A stretch of DNA of 31,169 nucleotides from contig PWJP01000150.1 of assembly GCA_003559985.1 (NCBI GenBank), positions 1-31,169 of the forward strand. Direction: 5' to 3'. The position numbers were made by a program, and so were the translations under genes. This document shows, one piece after another, positions 7,662 through 17,395 of the stretch (positions are counted from its first letter, which is position 1; every line of letters starts with the position of its first letter). A model generated the notes under the pieces. It saw only the letters and a program-made list of their open reading frames with translations. It was not told the origin of the DNA and searched no databases. The DNA comes from Saprospirales bacterium (GTDB taxonomy: Bacteria > Bacteroidota > Bacteroidia > Chitinophagales > Saprospiraceae).

Positions 7662-8535
7662 AAAATTCCTCTGGTTCCGGGTCGCAAAAGTCCGGTTGTT
7701 CTCTTGACAGGATGAGATTGATGGACCTGCCCATTCTTATTTTCTCATCCGGATCATATGGGGGATCCTGTTCAACTACAAAGGCCCTTTGCAAATCCTC
7801 CACTTCTCCTTCTAATCGTGTTGAGCCGACTCTCAACCTGTATGAACTGATAATAAATTCCGCCTCGTCATAACTGCGACAGACCACATCTGGAATATCT
7901 ACCATTCCTCCGCGCTGCTCTGAAACGATGAAATCCACGGTTGCTCCAACGGGGATTTCCACCGATCTCAATACATCTCCCCGGTCAATTATGGTATCCC
8001 CTTCAAAAACCATTAACATAATATGGCCTTCGGGTCCTGGATCGTAGGTTCTTCCCATTATCCGGGCATCAATATTGTGAGCTGCCTGAAGTACCCTGGC
8101 TGTTCTATCAAAGCTGCGACCGTACATTGGAGGCAATTCATCCAGCGTGACCATGTCCGGTTGGCTTTTTGTGATGGTTACGTAAATTTTACGGTCTTTT
8201 TTGACCAGTTCGTGTGGTTGGGGAATTTGGTCCAGAATGATACCGCCCCTTCGCCCTACGATATATATGGAATCTGAAACAACCATTCGAAAAGAGCGAT
8301 TATCCGCATCTGCTTTGGCCGATGCTATAGATTCACCGGTGTAGTCCGGGAGTGGGATTTGTTGTCCGTGCCGGGTGTACCACTTTAGTGATTGGTGGGT
8401 GAGAATGACGATCACAATACCGGCTATTGCCATGAGCAACAGGTTTTTCCAGAGTGTTTTACTCACAAAAAAAAGTGCCAGAGCCTTGAGTTTATCCCCG
8501 GTTGTCAAGTCCTTTCCCGTCTTTTTTTTTGCCAT
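7660..8535 (-). CDS. Membrane-anchored protein with three PASTA domains
   Basis: This 291-residue protein has a short basic cytoplasmic N-terminus, one membrane helix at about 31-48, then an extracytoplasmic part made of three PASTA-like domains: about 58-124, 125-206 and 210-278. Each repeats the pattern of a proline-containing entry (IPLPDYTGES, ELPPMYGRSFDRT, VDIPDVVCRSYDEA), an alternating strand, and a D/EQ-x-P motif (LDQIPQP, YDPGPEG, VEQDPPYDP). PASTA domains bind peptidoglycan fragments. Here there is no kinase or penicillin-binding module, so the protein is probably a cell-wall-associated sensor or structural component. The C-terminus is acidic (DPEPEEF). It has a likely promoter at 8582-8589 and an intrinsic terminator, and appears to be transcribed alone. 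Confidence 0.87.
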   Translation of the reverse strand: MAKKKTGKDLTTGDKLKALALFFVSKTLWKNLLLMAIAGIVIVILTHQSLKWYTRHGQQIPLPDYTGESIASAKADADNRSFRMVVSDSIYIVGRRGGIILDQIPQPHELVKKDRKIYVTITKSQPDMVTLDELPPMYGRSFDRTARVLQAAHNIDARIMGRTYDPGPEGHIMLMVFEGDTIIDRGDVLRSVEIPVGATVDFIVSEQRGGMVDIPDVVCRSYDEAEFIISSYRLRVGSTRLEGEVEDLQRAFVVEQDPPYDPDEKIRMGRSINLILSREQPDFCDPEPEEF

Positions 8536-8581
8536 AGAGAACAGAGCAAGTTTGGCGCAAGGCCCATTCTTAATTAAAGCC

Positions 8582-8589
8582 CAAAGGTA
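8582..8589 (-). promoter_or_regulatory. -7 element for the PASTA gene
   Basis: Read on the minus strand this is TACCTTTG, an exact TAnnTTTG match, about 46 nt before the ATG at 8535. No convincing -33 TTG was found at the usual spacing, so this is only a half-site call. Confidence 0.4.
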
Positions 8590-8653
8590 AGCGTTTAAAA
8601 CAATTTACCGAAAACTAACGTCAGGCAGGCTCTGAATATTTGTTTTCAGTCAC

Positions 8654-8680
8654 TTGTGTGGTGCAGTATCCTTATGTTTG
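8654..8680 (+). promoter_or_regulatory. Promoter of the MATE transporter gene
   Basis: TTG at 8654-8656, then 16 nt, then TATGTTTG at 8673-8680, an exact match to the -7 consensus. Transcription would start near 8687, which places the in-frame TTG at 8654 upstream of the message and supports the ATG at 8711 as the start codon. Confidence 0.5.
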
Positions 8681-8710
8681 CAGTTTTTTACTGGACAATT
8701 ATCTATTGAA

Positions 8711-10039
8711 ATGGCCGGAAGGTTGATTGCCGGGAGGACTTTGAAGATTAACCGGGAAATGCTTGCGCTGGCGATTCCCAATATCATCAGCAACATCAGT
8801 TTGCCTCTGCTGGGAACCGTTGACACCGCACTCATGGGGCGTCTTTCGGATGTACATATTGGGGCTGTGGGAATAGCTTCTATGATATTCAACTTTTTGT
8901 ACTGGAATTTTGGATTCCTCCGAATGGCCACCACGGGATTTACAGCGCAATTTTTTGGAAAGGGTGACCAAACGGGCCAAATAATGCAGCTATCAAGGGG
9001 ATTGATGGTCGCCTTGTTTTTTGCCATGCTTTTTTTGGTGTTTCAGTCAATGATCGGTGAAACAGCTTTTGTACTGATGAATGTGGAGGGCGATCTGCTG
9101 CCACTGGTCAGGGAGTACTTTTTCATCAGAATTTGGGATGTACCAGCCACCCTGGCCCTCTTTGTTATAATGGGATGGTTTTTTGGCATGCAAAATTCCC
9201 TGTATCCTCTCTACCTGACCATTTTTATCAATACGGTCAATATTGGACTGAGTTACTACTTTGTAATGGTTGACGGCAGGGGAGCGGATGGAGTGGCTCT
9301 GGGTACGCTACTTGCTCAGTACATTGGAGTGGTAGCTGGTTTGGGGCTTTTGTTCTTCAGGTACCGTTACATGTTTGTTCATTTTAAAGTTTCGCTGTTA
9401 AAGCAATTCAGAAACTGGCTGCATTTTGCACGGGTCAATTCCGATATTTTCCTTCGAACACTCGCCCTCACCCTGGTATTTGCCTTTTTCTATGCGCAGA
9501 GTGCGGATATGGGAGCCATGGTCCTGGCGGTGAATGTCATTTTGATGCACTTTGTAAATTGGATGTCCTACGGAATCGATGGGTTTGCCTATGCAACCGA
9601 AAGTCTTGTCGGTAAGTATAAAGGAAGGGAAAGTAAAGAGGACCTCGACAAAACCATATCCCTCTCCTTCCTGTGGTCAGGTGCGTTGGCTATTGCCTGT
9701 GCTTTGGTTTACTGGATTTACGGACCGTTGTTTCTCAGAATCTTCACAGATGTAGAGGAAGTATTGGAGGCGGCCCGGCCTTATCTTTTGTTTGTGGCTG
9801 TTTTGCCACTAGTGGGATTTTGGTCCTACGTTTGGGACGGCATATACATAGGCCTCACGGCATCCAAAACCATGCGCAATGCCATGGCTTTAGCCTTTGC
9901 CGGATTTTTTGCATTCTTCTACTTGCTCGGAGATACCACGTCCAACAATTGGTTGTGGATCAGTTTGATGAGCTTTCTTGTTTTTCGTGCTGCCATTCAG
10001 TACCTCTTGTTTAGGATTTATGGCTACGAATTGAAATAA
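8711..10039 (+). CDS. MATE family efflux transporter
   Basis: Starting at the ATG at 8711 gives 442 residues, the usual length for the multidrug and toxin extrusion family. A longer frame begins at a TTG at 8654 but includes the promoter. About twelve hydrophobic segments are spread along the protein in two halves. The first helix region (MLALAIPNIISNISLPLLGTVD) and the GAVGIASMIFNFLYWNFGFLRMATTGFTAQ stretch carry the typical MATE pattern, with the Asp of TVDTALMG conserved. MATE proteins export cationic compounds using a sodium or proton gradient; the substrate cannot be predicted. Because this one resembles the DinF branch, it may also act in oxidative or DNA-damage stress, but that is uncertain. 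Its stop codon lies 10 nt from that of the convergent protease gene. Confidence 0.9.
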   Translation: MAGRLIAGRTLKINREMLALAIPNIISNISLPLLGTVDTALMGRLSDVHIGAVGIASMIFNFLYWNFGFLRMATTGFTAQFFGKGDQTGQIMQLSRGLMVALFFAMLFLVFQSMIGETAFVLMNVEGDLLPLVREYFFIRIWDVPATLALFVIMGWFFGMQNSLYPLYLTIFINTVNIGLSYYFVMVDGRGADGVALGTLLAQYIGVVAGLGLLFFRYRYMFVHFKVSLLKQFRNWLHFARVNSDIFLRTLALTLVFAFFYAQSADMGAMVLAVNVILMHFVNWMSYGIDGFAYATESLVGKYKGRESKEDLDKTISLSFLWSGALAIACALVYWIYGPLFLRIFTDVEEVLEAARPYLLFVAVLPLVGFWSYVWDGIYIGLTASKTMRNAMALAFAGFFAFFYLLGDTTSNNWLWISLMSFLVFRAAIQYLLFRIYGYELK

Positions 10040-10049
10040 TTTGGGATTG

Positions 10050-13000
10050 CTATTTTATGATCAAACGTTCGCTATAGGTATTGTCTCCTGTACTCATTTG
10101 TACTACATAAAGCCCCGGTGAAAGATTTTCGAGTTCCAGCTGGGTCATTCCCCCACTTAGCTGTTGCTCACTGCTGTAAACTAATTGACCGGTGGAATTG
10201 AATACGCGGATTTGTGCAGATTGGTTTGTGCCGGTTGACTTCTGAAGGGTGACATGCCCTCCGGTGGGATTGGGAAAAATCTTAAACTCCGCAGCGCTGA
10301 TTATTTCAGTTGTGCTGGAAACAGCATCCTCTCGAATGGCAATGTGAAAAGTCTCAGGTCCCGTCCATGCGCCCTCATCGTCATTTACTGAGAAAGTGAA
10401 GTGGTCATCTCCCTCTCCATCAATATCCGCCCGGTAGCGAACTCTTCCGTCCATTATATCCTGTTGTGTAAAAACAAAACCCGTGCTTTGGTCCACATCG
10501 TCAAAAATAAGGGATCCCAAAGCGGGTGCATCAATAACAGTAAACTCGATGTTTTCATTGGCGGAACTGCCGTTTTGTACCCTCAAAAGACTTGCGGTTA
10601 TTCCAGTGCGCTGCAATGGAGGGGCAAAAAGGGTGTCGATATGGGTGAATTGCAATCTGGGAAGTGAAAAGTTGGCACAAACTTCCATGCTCCAACCGTC
10701 CCACCTTCCTGATGACCCCGAGCTGTATCGCCTCAGTTCCATGGTCCAACGCCCCTCAAGTGGTTCACCGAAAAAATTAGCGAGTGGTTCTTCAGCCTGG
10801 TACCTCCGCCCGGAAGTAAGTGGGCACCCCATTTGGAGAGGAGAATTGTCATCAAATCCAAGGTTATAATGGCTGAGATTACCACATCTTCTCGTGAAAA
10901 GCGGCACTTCCGTTCCTGAGGGGGAAATTAATGTAAAACCAATATCGCTGACCCAGGATTGCAGTCCTGCAATATTTGGGATATTGATCTCATCTACCTG
11001 ACCCTGACGTTCAATAAAAATATCTGATGTAGTGACACTGCCGTTTGCAGCGGGATTTACTATCGGGTGTCCACTTGCTTCAAATGTTTCGCAAGAAACT
11101 GTCCTGGTCTGAAATACTCCTGCTGTGAGTGGTTCTCCAAATCCACACCGGTTTATGGGAGTTACTCTCCAGTATAGTAGCGAATTGGCCGGGAACTGGA
11201 CTTCAGGTTGGATTTCCGTTCCCGCTACTGTTTCACTGAAAACAATTTGGTCTTCTTCAAAAGCTGGATTTACAGCTACTTCAATGTGATAAGAATCTGC
11301 GTTCTCGCTTGGACTCCATCCAAAGGGTATTATTTGGTCAATGCCATCGGCCCCGTTTTCCGGCCAGCTTAATTCCACAGCGCTAAAGTCATTGGAAATT
11401 GTTGTAAAAAAGACCGTTCTGTAAAGGGTGTCCTGTCCCGATTTTAACCTGAATGTCAATTCGTGGTCCGCGTTTTCATTGACGTCAGACAGGTCAATGG
11501 CCAGTTCTCCTTCATCATCCGGGTTTATAAATTCAGGGAAAAGAGATACTGCGCCATTAGGTAATCCATCGACAATTTCAATCTGTATAGAATCTTCAAA
11601 GTTCAGCAGGGACTCAGTTCGGTAATCTATTGTCAACATATCGGGAAGGCATTGCAGTTCCTGACCCGGATTGTGTCGAAAGATAAAACCGGGTTGTTCA
11701 GCAGGGTCAAGGCCAAAGTTTTGCTGAGATACATTGAAGAAAATATTATCTGAGGCTCTGACTTTTATGCGATTCCACGGGCCACCGGTATTTGGTAATT
11801 GTACCAATGCACTACCTGTATTCGGTGTTCTTTCCATTAAAACGATGGGAAATGACAACCCCCTGTTGAAGGAGAAGAGAATATCCACATATCCTTCGTT
11901 GACGGGGCTTTGGTCTGTGTTTGCTACATCCCATGTTATTTCGACCAGTTCTCCTGCTATGTAACTTTCACCGCTACCGGGAAAAGTTACCTCAAAAGGG
12001 CCCGCGGCTTCGGTCGCAAAAAAGCGCACCTGGTCCCACACTATGGCTCCTCCCACAGGATTGTTGTCTCTGACGGTACACCTGAAGTTCAATGGTCTGG
12101 AGTAAGTGGGCAATTGCTGTGAAATATCGTTAGATCCTGCTGCCACAGTTTGGAGGTTGGGGAAATACCGGGTAGGGCTATCTGTAGGAGGGAATGTGCG
12201 AAATAGTGGAATCGTGCCCGCGGGTTCCTGCATCGGCAGGTTGGGCCCGAGGTCCATTTGCTCCCAGGCGAAAGTAAGTGGATCATCGTCTGCATCCGTT
12301 GCTTCGGCAGTCAGTTTGAAAGGGGTTCCGATGGGAATGTGAAAGTCATTTTCATAAGAGAGGAAAATTTCCGGTTCGGTATTACCGGTAAATATCACTT
12401 CCCCGCAATTGGTATTCTCAGGGTTTAGGCGGGTATATGCAATCCACTCATTGAGTGATCCTGCGTGAAAATAAGCGTGAGTATTCGTTTGCACATTCTG
12501 ATTGCCACATGATCCGGCATAGGACATGATGGTCGAGCCCGACCCAGGTTCATAAGCTGAACCTGAAGCCCGTTGATTGTCAACGCCCGGACAGTGATTC
12601 CAACTGTGGGCTACATTGAATTGGTGCCCTACCTCATGGGTGAATATTCTGGTCACTATTGTGGACATATTGTTGTTTGAATGACATGTCACTCCCCGGG
12701 CCTTCCCTGGTGTGCAGGCTCTTCCATTTACTACCCCTCCCACGTCGCTACAGCCTCCTGTGAATACATGACCCACATCAAATTGGTTCAGAGGAATACC
12801 TCCGCTGCTCGTTATCGCTGAAGTGTTTTGTCCAAGCAATCCGCTACCAAAATCTATATTTTCATAGGGCTCTTCATTTGGATCTAGCCAAATGATGTTT
12901 TGATTGTTGGGAACCAGTTCAAATCTTATGGCAACTTCATTCTCTGTTATTTGATTCATCAAATTCATGGCTTCGTTCAGCGAGGCCATGACGGACTCTA

Positions 13001-13724
13001 TAGTGCCACCTTTAAGCTCAGCATAAGCACTGGTAGTGGCGAGGGCCATTCGGTAAACTCGTAATTCGAGTTCATTGCCACCTACACTTCGCCCAATGGT
13101 TTCCATCTCTTCAAGGATTTCAGATCGTCGGTTTGTGTTGGAAAATCCCTCAAAACCACAGCTCATTTGATCTTGCATTTCCTGGTTGAAGGCCATATCC
13201 CTGTCGAAAAACACGGCGTATTCCCCTTCATCTCCAAATTCATACCGCTCGATAAAAAGGTCTCCATTCATGGTATTGAACATACCAGCGATTCCTATTG
13301 GGGAGACGCTGATACGACCTGTTCTCCCGGAGCTGCCCTCCGAAATGGCTTTGTAGGATTTTATATCCGGAAATTCCGCTGCGAGTTCGGGGGCGAAAAC
13401 AGGGGACTCCGCTATTCTGAAATTCTCGTATTCACCGGATGGCAGGGGAATGGGAATGATTATGTCACTTTCAAAATTTCTCAGGTTTTCGAAAGGTGCA
13501 TCTTTTACCAGTTCTGCCATTTTGCTGCTGTCCAATGCGAATACACTGTAGTGTGTCGCTGGGAAAAAGTCTCCCGAGCGCATAGTGGCTATTCGCTCTA
13601 CATCCTGCTCTTTCTCGGTTACAAAATTCCAGGGATTGTGTAATTGATCTGCTATTAGCCCTGTGCTGAAAGTAGTGGACAGAAAAAGTAGAATGAGCCC
13701 GGTAATTGTGATCTTTTGAAGCAT
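10050..13724 (-). CDS. Giant secreted M12B-like zinc metalloprotease with P-domain and T9SS sorting domain
   Basis: The protein has 1224 residues. A signal peptide (about 1-25) is followed by a propeptide-like region to about 205. The metalloprotease domain is about 215-435, with the extended zinc motif HEVGHQFNVAH (His363, Glu364, His367, His373) and a Met-turn at Met400 (TIMSYAG), which places it in the metzincin, reprolysin-like group. Next come beta-rich modules to about 780, a fibronectin-III-like domain (about 783-872), a proprotein convertase P-like domain (about 885-1017, with LISPSGTEVPL and GRWTMELRRYSSG), a cadherin/CSPG-like repeat (about 1022-1133) and a type A sorting domain (1147-1224, FPNPTGGHV). 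It probably degrades extracellular proteins. It lies 11 nt downstream of a paralogue and is probably co-transcribed with it. Confidence 0.9.
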   Translation of the reverse strand: MLQKITITGLILLFLSTTFSTGLIADQLHNPWNFVTEKEQDVERIATMRSGDFFPATHYSVFALDSSKMAELVKDAPFENLRNFESDIIIPIPLPSGEYENFRIAESPVFAPELAAEFPDIKSYKAISEGSSGRTGRISVSPIGIAGMFNTMNGDLFIERYEFGDEGEYAVFFDRDMAFNQEMQDQMSCGFEGFSNTNRRSEILEEMETIGRSVGGNELELRVYRMALATTSAYAELKGGTIESVMASLNEAMNLMNQITENEVAIRFELVPNNQNIIWLDPNEEPYENIDFGSGLLGQNTSAITSSGGIPLNQFDVGHVFTGGCSDVGGVVNGRACTPGKARGVTCHSNNNMSTIVTRIFTHEVGHQFNVAHSWNHCPGVDNQRASGSAYEPGSGSTIMSYAGSCGNQNVQTNTHAYFHAGSLNEWIAYTRLNPENTNCGEVIFTGNTEPEIFLSYENDFHIPIGTPFKLTAEATDADDDPLTFAWEQMDLGPNLPMQEPAGTIPLFRTFPPTDSPTRYFPNLQTVAAGSNDISQQLPTYSRPLNFRCTVRDNNPVGGAIVWDQVRFFATEAAGPFEVTFPGSGESYIAGELVEITWDVANTDQSPVNEGYVDILFSFNRGLSFPIVLMERTPNTGSALVQLPNTGGPWNRIKVRASDNIFFNVSQQNFGLDPAEQPGFIFRHNPGQELQCLPDMLTIDYRTESLLNFEDSIQIEIVDGLPNGAVSLFPEFINPDDEGELAIDLSDVNENADHELTFRLKSGQDTLYRTVFFTTISNDFSAVELSWPENGADGIDQIIPFGWSPSENADSYHIEVAVNPAFEEDQIVFSETVAGTEIQPEVQFPANSLLYWRVTPINRCGFGEPLTAGVFQTRTVSCETFEASGHPIVNPAANGSVTTSDIFIERQGQVDEINIPNIAGLQSWVSDIGFTLISPSGTEVPLFTRRCGNLSHYNLGFDDNSPLQMGCPLTSGRRYQAEEPLANFFGEPLEGRWTMELRRYSSGSSGRWDGWSMEVCANFSLPRLQFTHIDTLFAPPLQRTGITASLLRVQNGSSANENIEFTVIDAPALGSLIFDDVDQSTGFVFTQQDIMDGRVRYRADIDGEGDDHFTFSVNDDEGAWTGPETFHIAIREDAVSSTTEIISAAEFKIFPNPTGGHVTLQKSTGTNQSAQIRVFNSTGQLVYSSEQQLSGGMTQLELENLSPGLYVVQMSTGDNTYSERLIIK

Positions 13725-13735
13725 AATTTATAATG

Positions 13736-16700
13736 TTATTCTATGATGACTCTGGTATTTGCACTACCGGATTCATTGCTGACATTGATGAAGTATATAC
13801 CTGAAGTAAAGGATCTGAGATCCATTACATTTACCGCTTCGAGGCGAACGGATCTATTGAGTACTGTTTTGCCTTCGGCTGAAACAACTGTTAAATCAAC
13901 TAACTGACCCTCAATTCCTTCGATTTTGTAATTGAAAAGACCATCACCCGGGTTGGGAAAAACGGTCATTTCCAACTCCCCTGAGTGAATTTCCTGAGTG
14001 AAAGTGGGCCAGTCATCAGATATTTTAATCTCAAAACGCTCGATACCTCTCCAGCCATTGAGTTCATCTCGAACCAGGAACTTGAAGTGGTCAAAGTCAA
14101 AGGTGTCTATTTCGGTAGTATAAGTTACTCTTTCACTGTCGATATCACTTTGGGTGAACATATCTCCCACTTGCATTTCCATACCATCCATACTAAGTAT
14201 GCCGAGCTCTGGTAAATCGACAAGTACAAATTCTACATTGTCCGGGCCTGAAGTTGCGCTGCGAGCTCTCAAAACCTCTCTGCTGACTTCATTGCTGCTT
14301 TCGGGTAGCAATCTCAGTGTGTCGTTGCGCAGGTCAGTTATCTCAGAAAAGATGGCATTGAAGCATACAGACATTTCCCACGCTTGTAATTGACCCCCTG
14401 AGCCGGACCTAACCCGGCTTACTCTCAACCCCCACAAACCCTCAATCGGTTCTCCTCTCAGGGTTGCAAGCGGCTCTTCAGGAACATAAATTCTACCAGA
14501 TGTCAATGTACATGGGGGGGTGATTTCAAAGGCTGAATCGTCATCAAATCCAAGGTCATAATTACTCGTATTTCCGCATTTTCCCCTGACTAAAACCACT
14601 TCAGTTCCGGAAGGAGAAAGGAGAGATAACTGAACATCGCCGACAAATGGCTGACTACCCCTGACATTGGGGATGATGATCTCCTCCACTTCTCCACCGA
14701 GTTCTACATTCAAGGTAGAGGTACCAGCGGCAGATGCCGGTACAATGACGGGAACATCTGTTGCGGTAAAATCATTGCATTCGCGGGTTCTTACCTGAAA
14801 GGCTGAAATGTCGGTGTAAGGCCCGGTTCCACAAATATTGAATGGTCTTATTCTCCAGAAGTAAATTTCTCCGGTTTCAAATTGTATAAGCGCGTCAAGG
14901 CTGTCAACGCGATCGGTCTCATCCTCGTAAACAATAGCACTTTCGGAAAAGTCAGGATTGGTTGCCACCTGAAGTTCATAACCCTCAGCATCGATTGCTT
15001 CATCCCATCTGAAAGTAATGGCCCGGTCCAGATTCAACTGCCCATTTTCCGGAAAGGCTGGTGCGAGATCTGCAAAGTCGTTTGAAACGGTCTCGAAGAA
15101 TATGGAGCGCTCCATATCAGCGATTGTGTCGTTGAACACTACAAAATCAAGTTGATAATCCCCCGAAATTGTGGCCCCACTAAGGTCTATTTCCAGATTG
15201 AAAGGCTCGCCGGGAATAACATATTCGGGAATGTGGACCGGAATGGCTCCGGAGGGCAAATCCTCTAACAATTCAAAGAATAGAGTATCCGTGAATCCTA
15301 ATAGACTTTCTGTCTGAAAATCCACTGAGAGTTTTTCCGGGAGGCATAGCATTCCTCTGTACGGGTTGTAATTGATGATAACACCCGGTTCCGACGCTTC
15401 CGATACAATGAAGTTTACATCGGAAATATCGAAAAAGATGTTATCCGCTGCACGCACTTTAATCCTGAAATTATTTCCACTTACATTGGGTAAGGTTACA
15501 AAGGCGCTTCCTGTATTGGGCGCTCCCTCAGCCAGGGTGTATGGATAGGTGAATCGCCTGTCATCGGACAGCAAAATATCGACACTTCTTGAATTAACCG
15601 GTGATTGGTCTGTGTTGGCCACATCCCATAAAACTTCTATGTATTGACCAGCATTAAGCGAATCTCTTTCATTGGGATAAATCACCTGAAACGGGCCGGC
15701 CTGGTCTGTTGAAAAAAAGCGAACTTGCTCCCATGTACTGGCTCCCGCATCCGGGTTGTTGTCTCGCGCTACCATTCTGAAAGTCAGTGTGCGAGTAGTG
15801 TCGGGGAGCAATTCATAGGGTCGTTGCCTGTTATTGATCAAATCTGATAAGCGAGGAAAATACCTCACTGGATCCTCAGTTGGAGGCCACACCCTGAAAA
15901 GAGGAGAATTTCCTATGGTTTCACCAAGACTGATGGGCGGATCAAGAGATGGGCCAATATCGTATTGTTCCCAGGAGAAAGTCAACTCGTCGTCGTTGGC
16001 ATCGGTGGCTACACCCTCCAGTTTAAATGGCGTTTGGATGGGAATGTGAAAATTATTTTCATAGGGCAGTTCAAGTACCGGTGGAATATTGTCTGTAGGC
16101 ACTTCAACGGCACAAGCGTTTCCTGCTCCGTTACGGCTGAACTGCATCATAACATCAAGAGAGTTGACGTGGAAATAGGGGTCGGTTTGGTTCTGCAGGT
16201 TGTTTTGTGTACCACATATTCCAGTATAGGACATTATGGTGGAGCCACTTCCGGGTTCGAAAGCTGTTGGTGCATTTACATTGTGACAGCTGTACATCGT
16301 GTGGTTGGCATTGAACTGGTGCCCGATTTCATGGCAGACTATGGAAACTATGAAAGGGTCATTAAAAGGATTTGCGTGGGTAGAAACACCTCTGGCTTTA
16401 CCCGGTGAACATACATTTCCCAATCCCGCAAGTCCGGCCAGGGAGCCGCTCGTACCAAATACATGGCCTATGTCGTAGTTGTCAAGGCCAATCCTGGCGT
16501 TGAGTACAGGGGGATTTTGGTCGATCATCTGTCCGGTGTTGCCGTTGGTGTAAAAACCATCAGATCCGGGGGTGGTAAAGACGAGCGTGTCGTTATTGTC
16601 CACCAGCAAAAACCTAATTCCCAGGTCCCGCTCAAAAATGCTGTTTATCCTGTTTACTGCAGTTACAATGGCAGCCATACCATCGTCCACTGTTCCACCA

Positions 16701-17395
16701 AACCTAATGGTGTATTCTCCGGTAGCAGCTACTGCGAGCCTGTAGGTGAGAAGAGGGAAAGTCTCATCGTCTGATCTCCACGTCGCCTCACCGGAACTGT
16801 GCAAATCGTTCATATATTCGTTAAGGTCGTGACTGAGATCGTGTACTCCACACTCAATTTGAAAGGAATTCTCTGAAGAGAAATTGTTTTCCACCTCAAA
16901 CACAATGTAAAAGTCCTTCGTGGAAAGATTATAGGGGTTAATGTAATAAGACCCTTCATCACTAAATACAATGCCGTGAAATCCGTGGCTTGTAATGTCA
17001 AACCGCCCGCTTTTCCGGCCGTCACTACTGACTCCTCTGAAGGTTTGAAAATGTGAGTATTTTTCAGCCAGACCTGGTTGCATTATAGGGGACTCGGTTA
17101 GATGAAACACCGTGAGCTCGCCATCCGGACCCGGGATTTCAACCTTAAGGGGGTTTCTGTTAGCTCGCCTTGTGTTTTCAAGTGGTGCAGTCAAAAGTAA
17201 GTCTGCATATTCCTCATATTGCAGTTGAAAAACCCGGTATTTATCCGGCTTAATATCGGTTTCCAATGAAACAGCACTCCTGCTGAGTGGAGCAAGCTCA
17301 TCCAACTCATTCCAGAATTGAGACTGGCTCTGAAGGCTATTTGCGAAACTAATGCCAACCCAAAGAGGCATTGTCAAAATTATATATTTTAGCAT
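13736..17395 (-). CDS. Second giant M12B-like metalloprotease, tandem paralogue
   Basis: Using the ATG at 17395 gives 1219 residues with a clear signal peptide (MLKYIILTMPLWVGISFANS). An in-frame TTG at 17443 would add 16 residues ahead of that signal and is unlikely. The protease motif HEIGHQFNANH (His355, Glu356, His359, His365) and Met-turn near residue 388 (IMSYTG) are intact. The downstream order matches the neighbouring gene: beta-rich modules, a fibronectin-III-like domain, a P-like domain (about 875-1010, with LLSPSGTEVVLV), a cadherin/CSPG-like repeat and a type A sorting domain (1143-1219, FPNPGDGLF). The two proteins share long motifs such as ANTDQSPVN and SGSTIMSY. It is the first gene of the probable two-gene unit; no exact TAnnTTTG was found in the region upstream. 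Confidence 0.9.
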   Translation of the reverse strand: MLKYIILTMPLWVGISFANSLQSQSQFWNELDELAPLSRSAVSLETDIKPDKYRVFQLQYEEYADLLLTAPLENTRRANRNPLKVEIPGPDGELTVFHLTESPIMQPGLAEKYSHFQTFRGVSSDGRKSGRFDITSHGFHGIVFSDEGSYYINPYNLSTKDFYIVFEVENNFSSENSFQIECGVHDLSHDLNEYMNDLHSSGEATWRSDDETFPLLTYRLAVAATGEYTIRFGGTVDDGMAAIVTAVNRINSIFERDLGIRFLLVDNNDTLVFTTPGSDGFYTNGNTGQMIDQNPPVLNARIGLDNYDIGHVFGTSGSLAGLAGLGNVCSPGKARGVSTHANPFNDPFIVSIVCHEIGHQFNANHTMYSCHNVNAPTAFEPGSGSTIMSYTGICGTQNNLQNQTDPYFHVNSLDVMMQFSRNGAGNACAVEVPTDNIPPVLELPYENNFHIPIQTPFKLEGVATDANDDELTFSWEQYDIGPSLDPPISLGETIGNSPLFRVWPPTEDPVRYFPRLSDLINNRQRPYELLPDTTRTLTFRMVARDNNPDAGASTWEQVRFFSTDQAGPFQVIYPNERDSLNAGQYIEVLWDVANTDQSPVNSRSVDILLSDDRRFTYPYTLAEGAPNTGSAFVTLPNVSGNNFRIKVRAADNIFFDISDVNFIVSEASEPGVIINYNPYRGMLCLPEKLSVDFQTESLLGFTDTLFFELLEDLPSGAIPVHIPEYVIPGEPFNLEIDLSGATISGDYQLDFVVFNDTIADMERSIFFETVSNDFADLAPAFPENGQLNLDRAITFRWDEAIDAEGYELQVATNPDFSESAIVYEDETDRVDSLDALIQFETGEIYFWRIRPFNICGTGPYTDISAFQVRTRECNDFTATDVPVIVPASAAGTSTLNVELGGEVEEIIIPNVRGSQPFVGDVQLSLLSPSGTEVVLVRGKCGNTSNYDLGFDDDSAFEITPPCTLTSGRIYVPEEPLATLRGEPIEGLWGLRVSRVRSGSGGQLQAWEMSVCFNAIFSEITDLRNDTLRLLPESSNEVSREVLRARSATSGPDNVEFVLVDLPELGILSMDGMEMQVGDMFTQSDIDSERVTYTTEIDTFDFDHFKFLVRDELNGWRGIERFEIKISDDWPTFTQEIHSGELEMTVFPNPGDGLFNYKIEGIEGQLVDLTVVSAEGKTVLNRSVRLEAVNVMDLRSFTSGIYFINVSNESGSANTRVIIE

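Noticed and set aside
13167..13643. Open frame of 158 codons on the plus strand inside the first metalloprotease
   Set aside because: Antisense shadow of a well-supported gene with signal peptide and propeptide on the minus strand.
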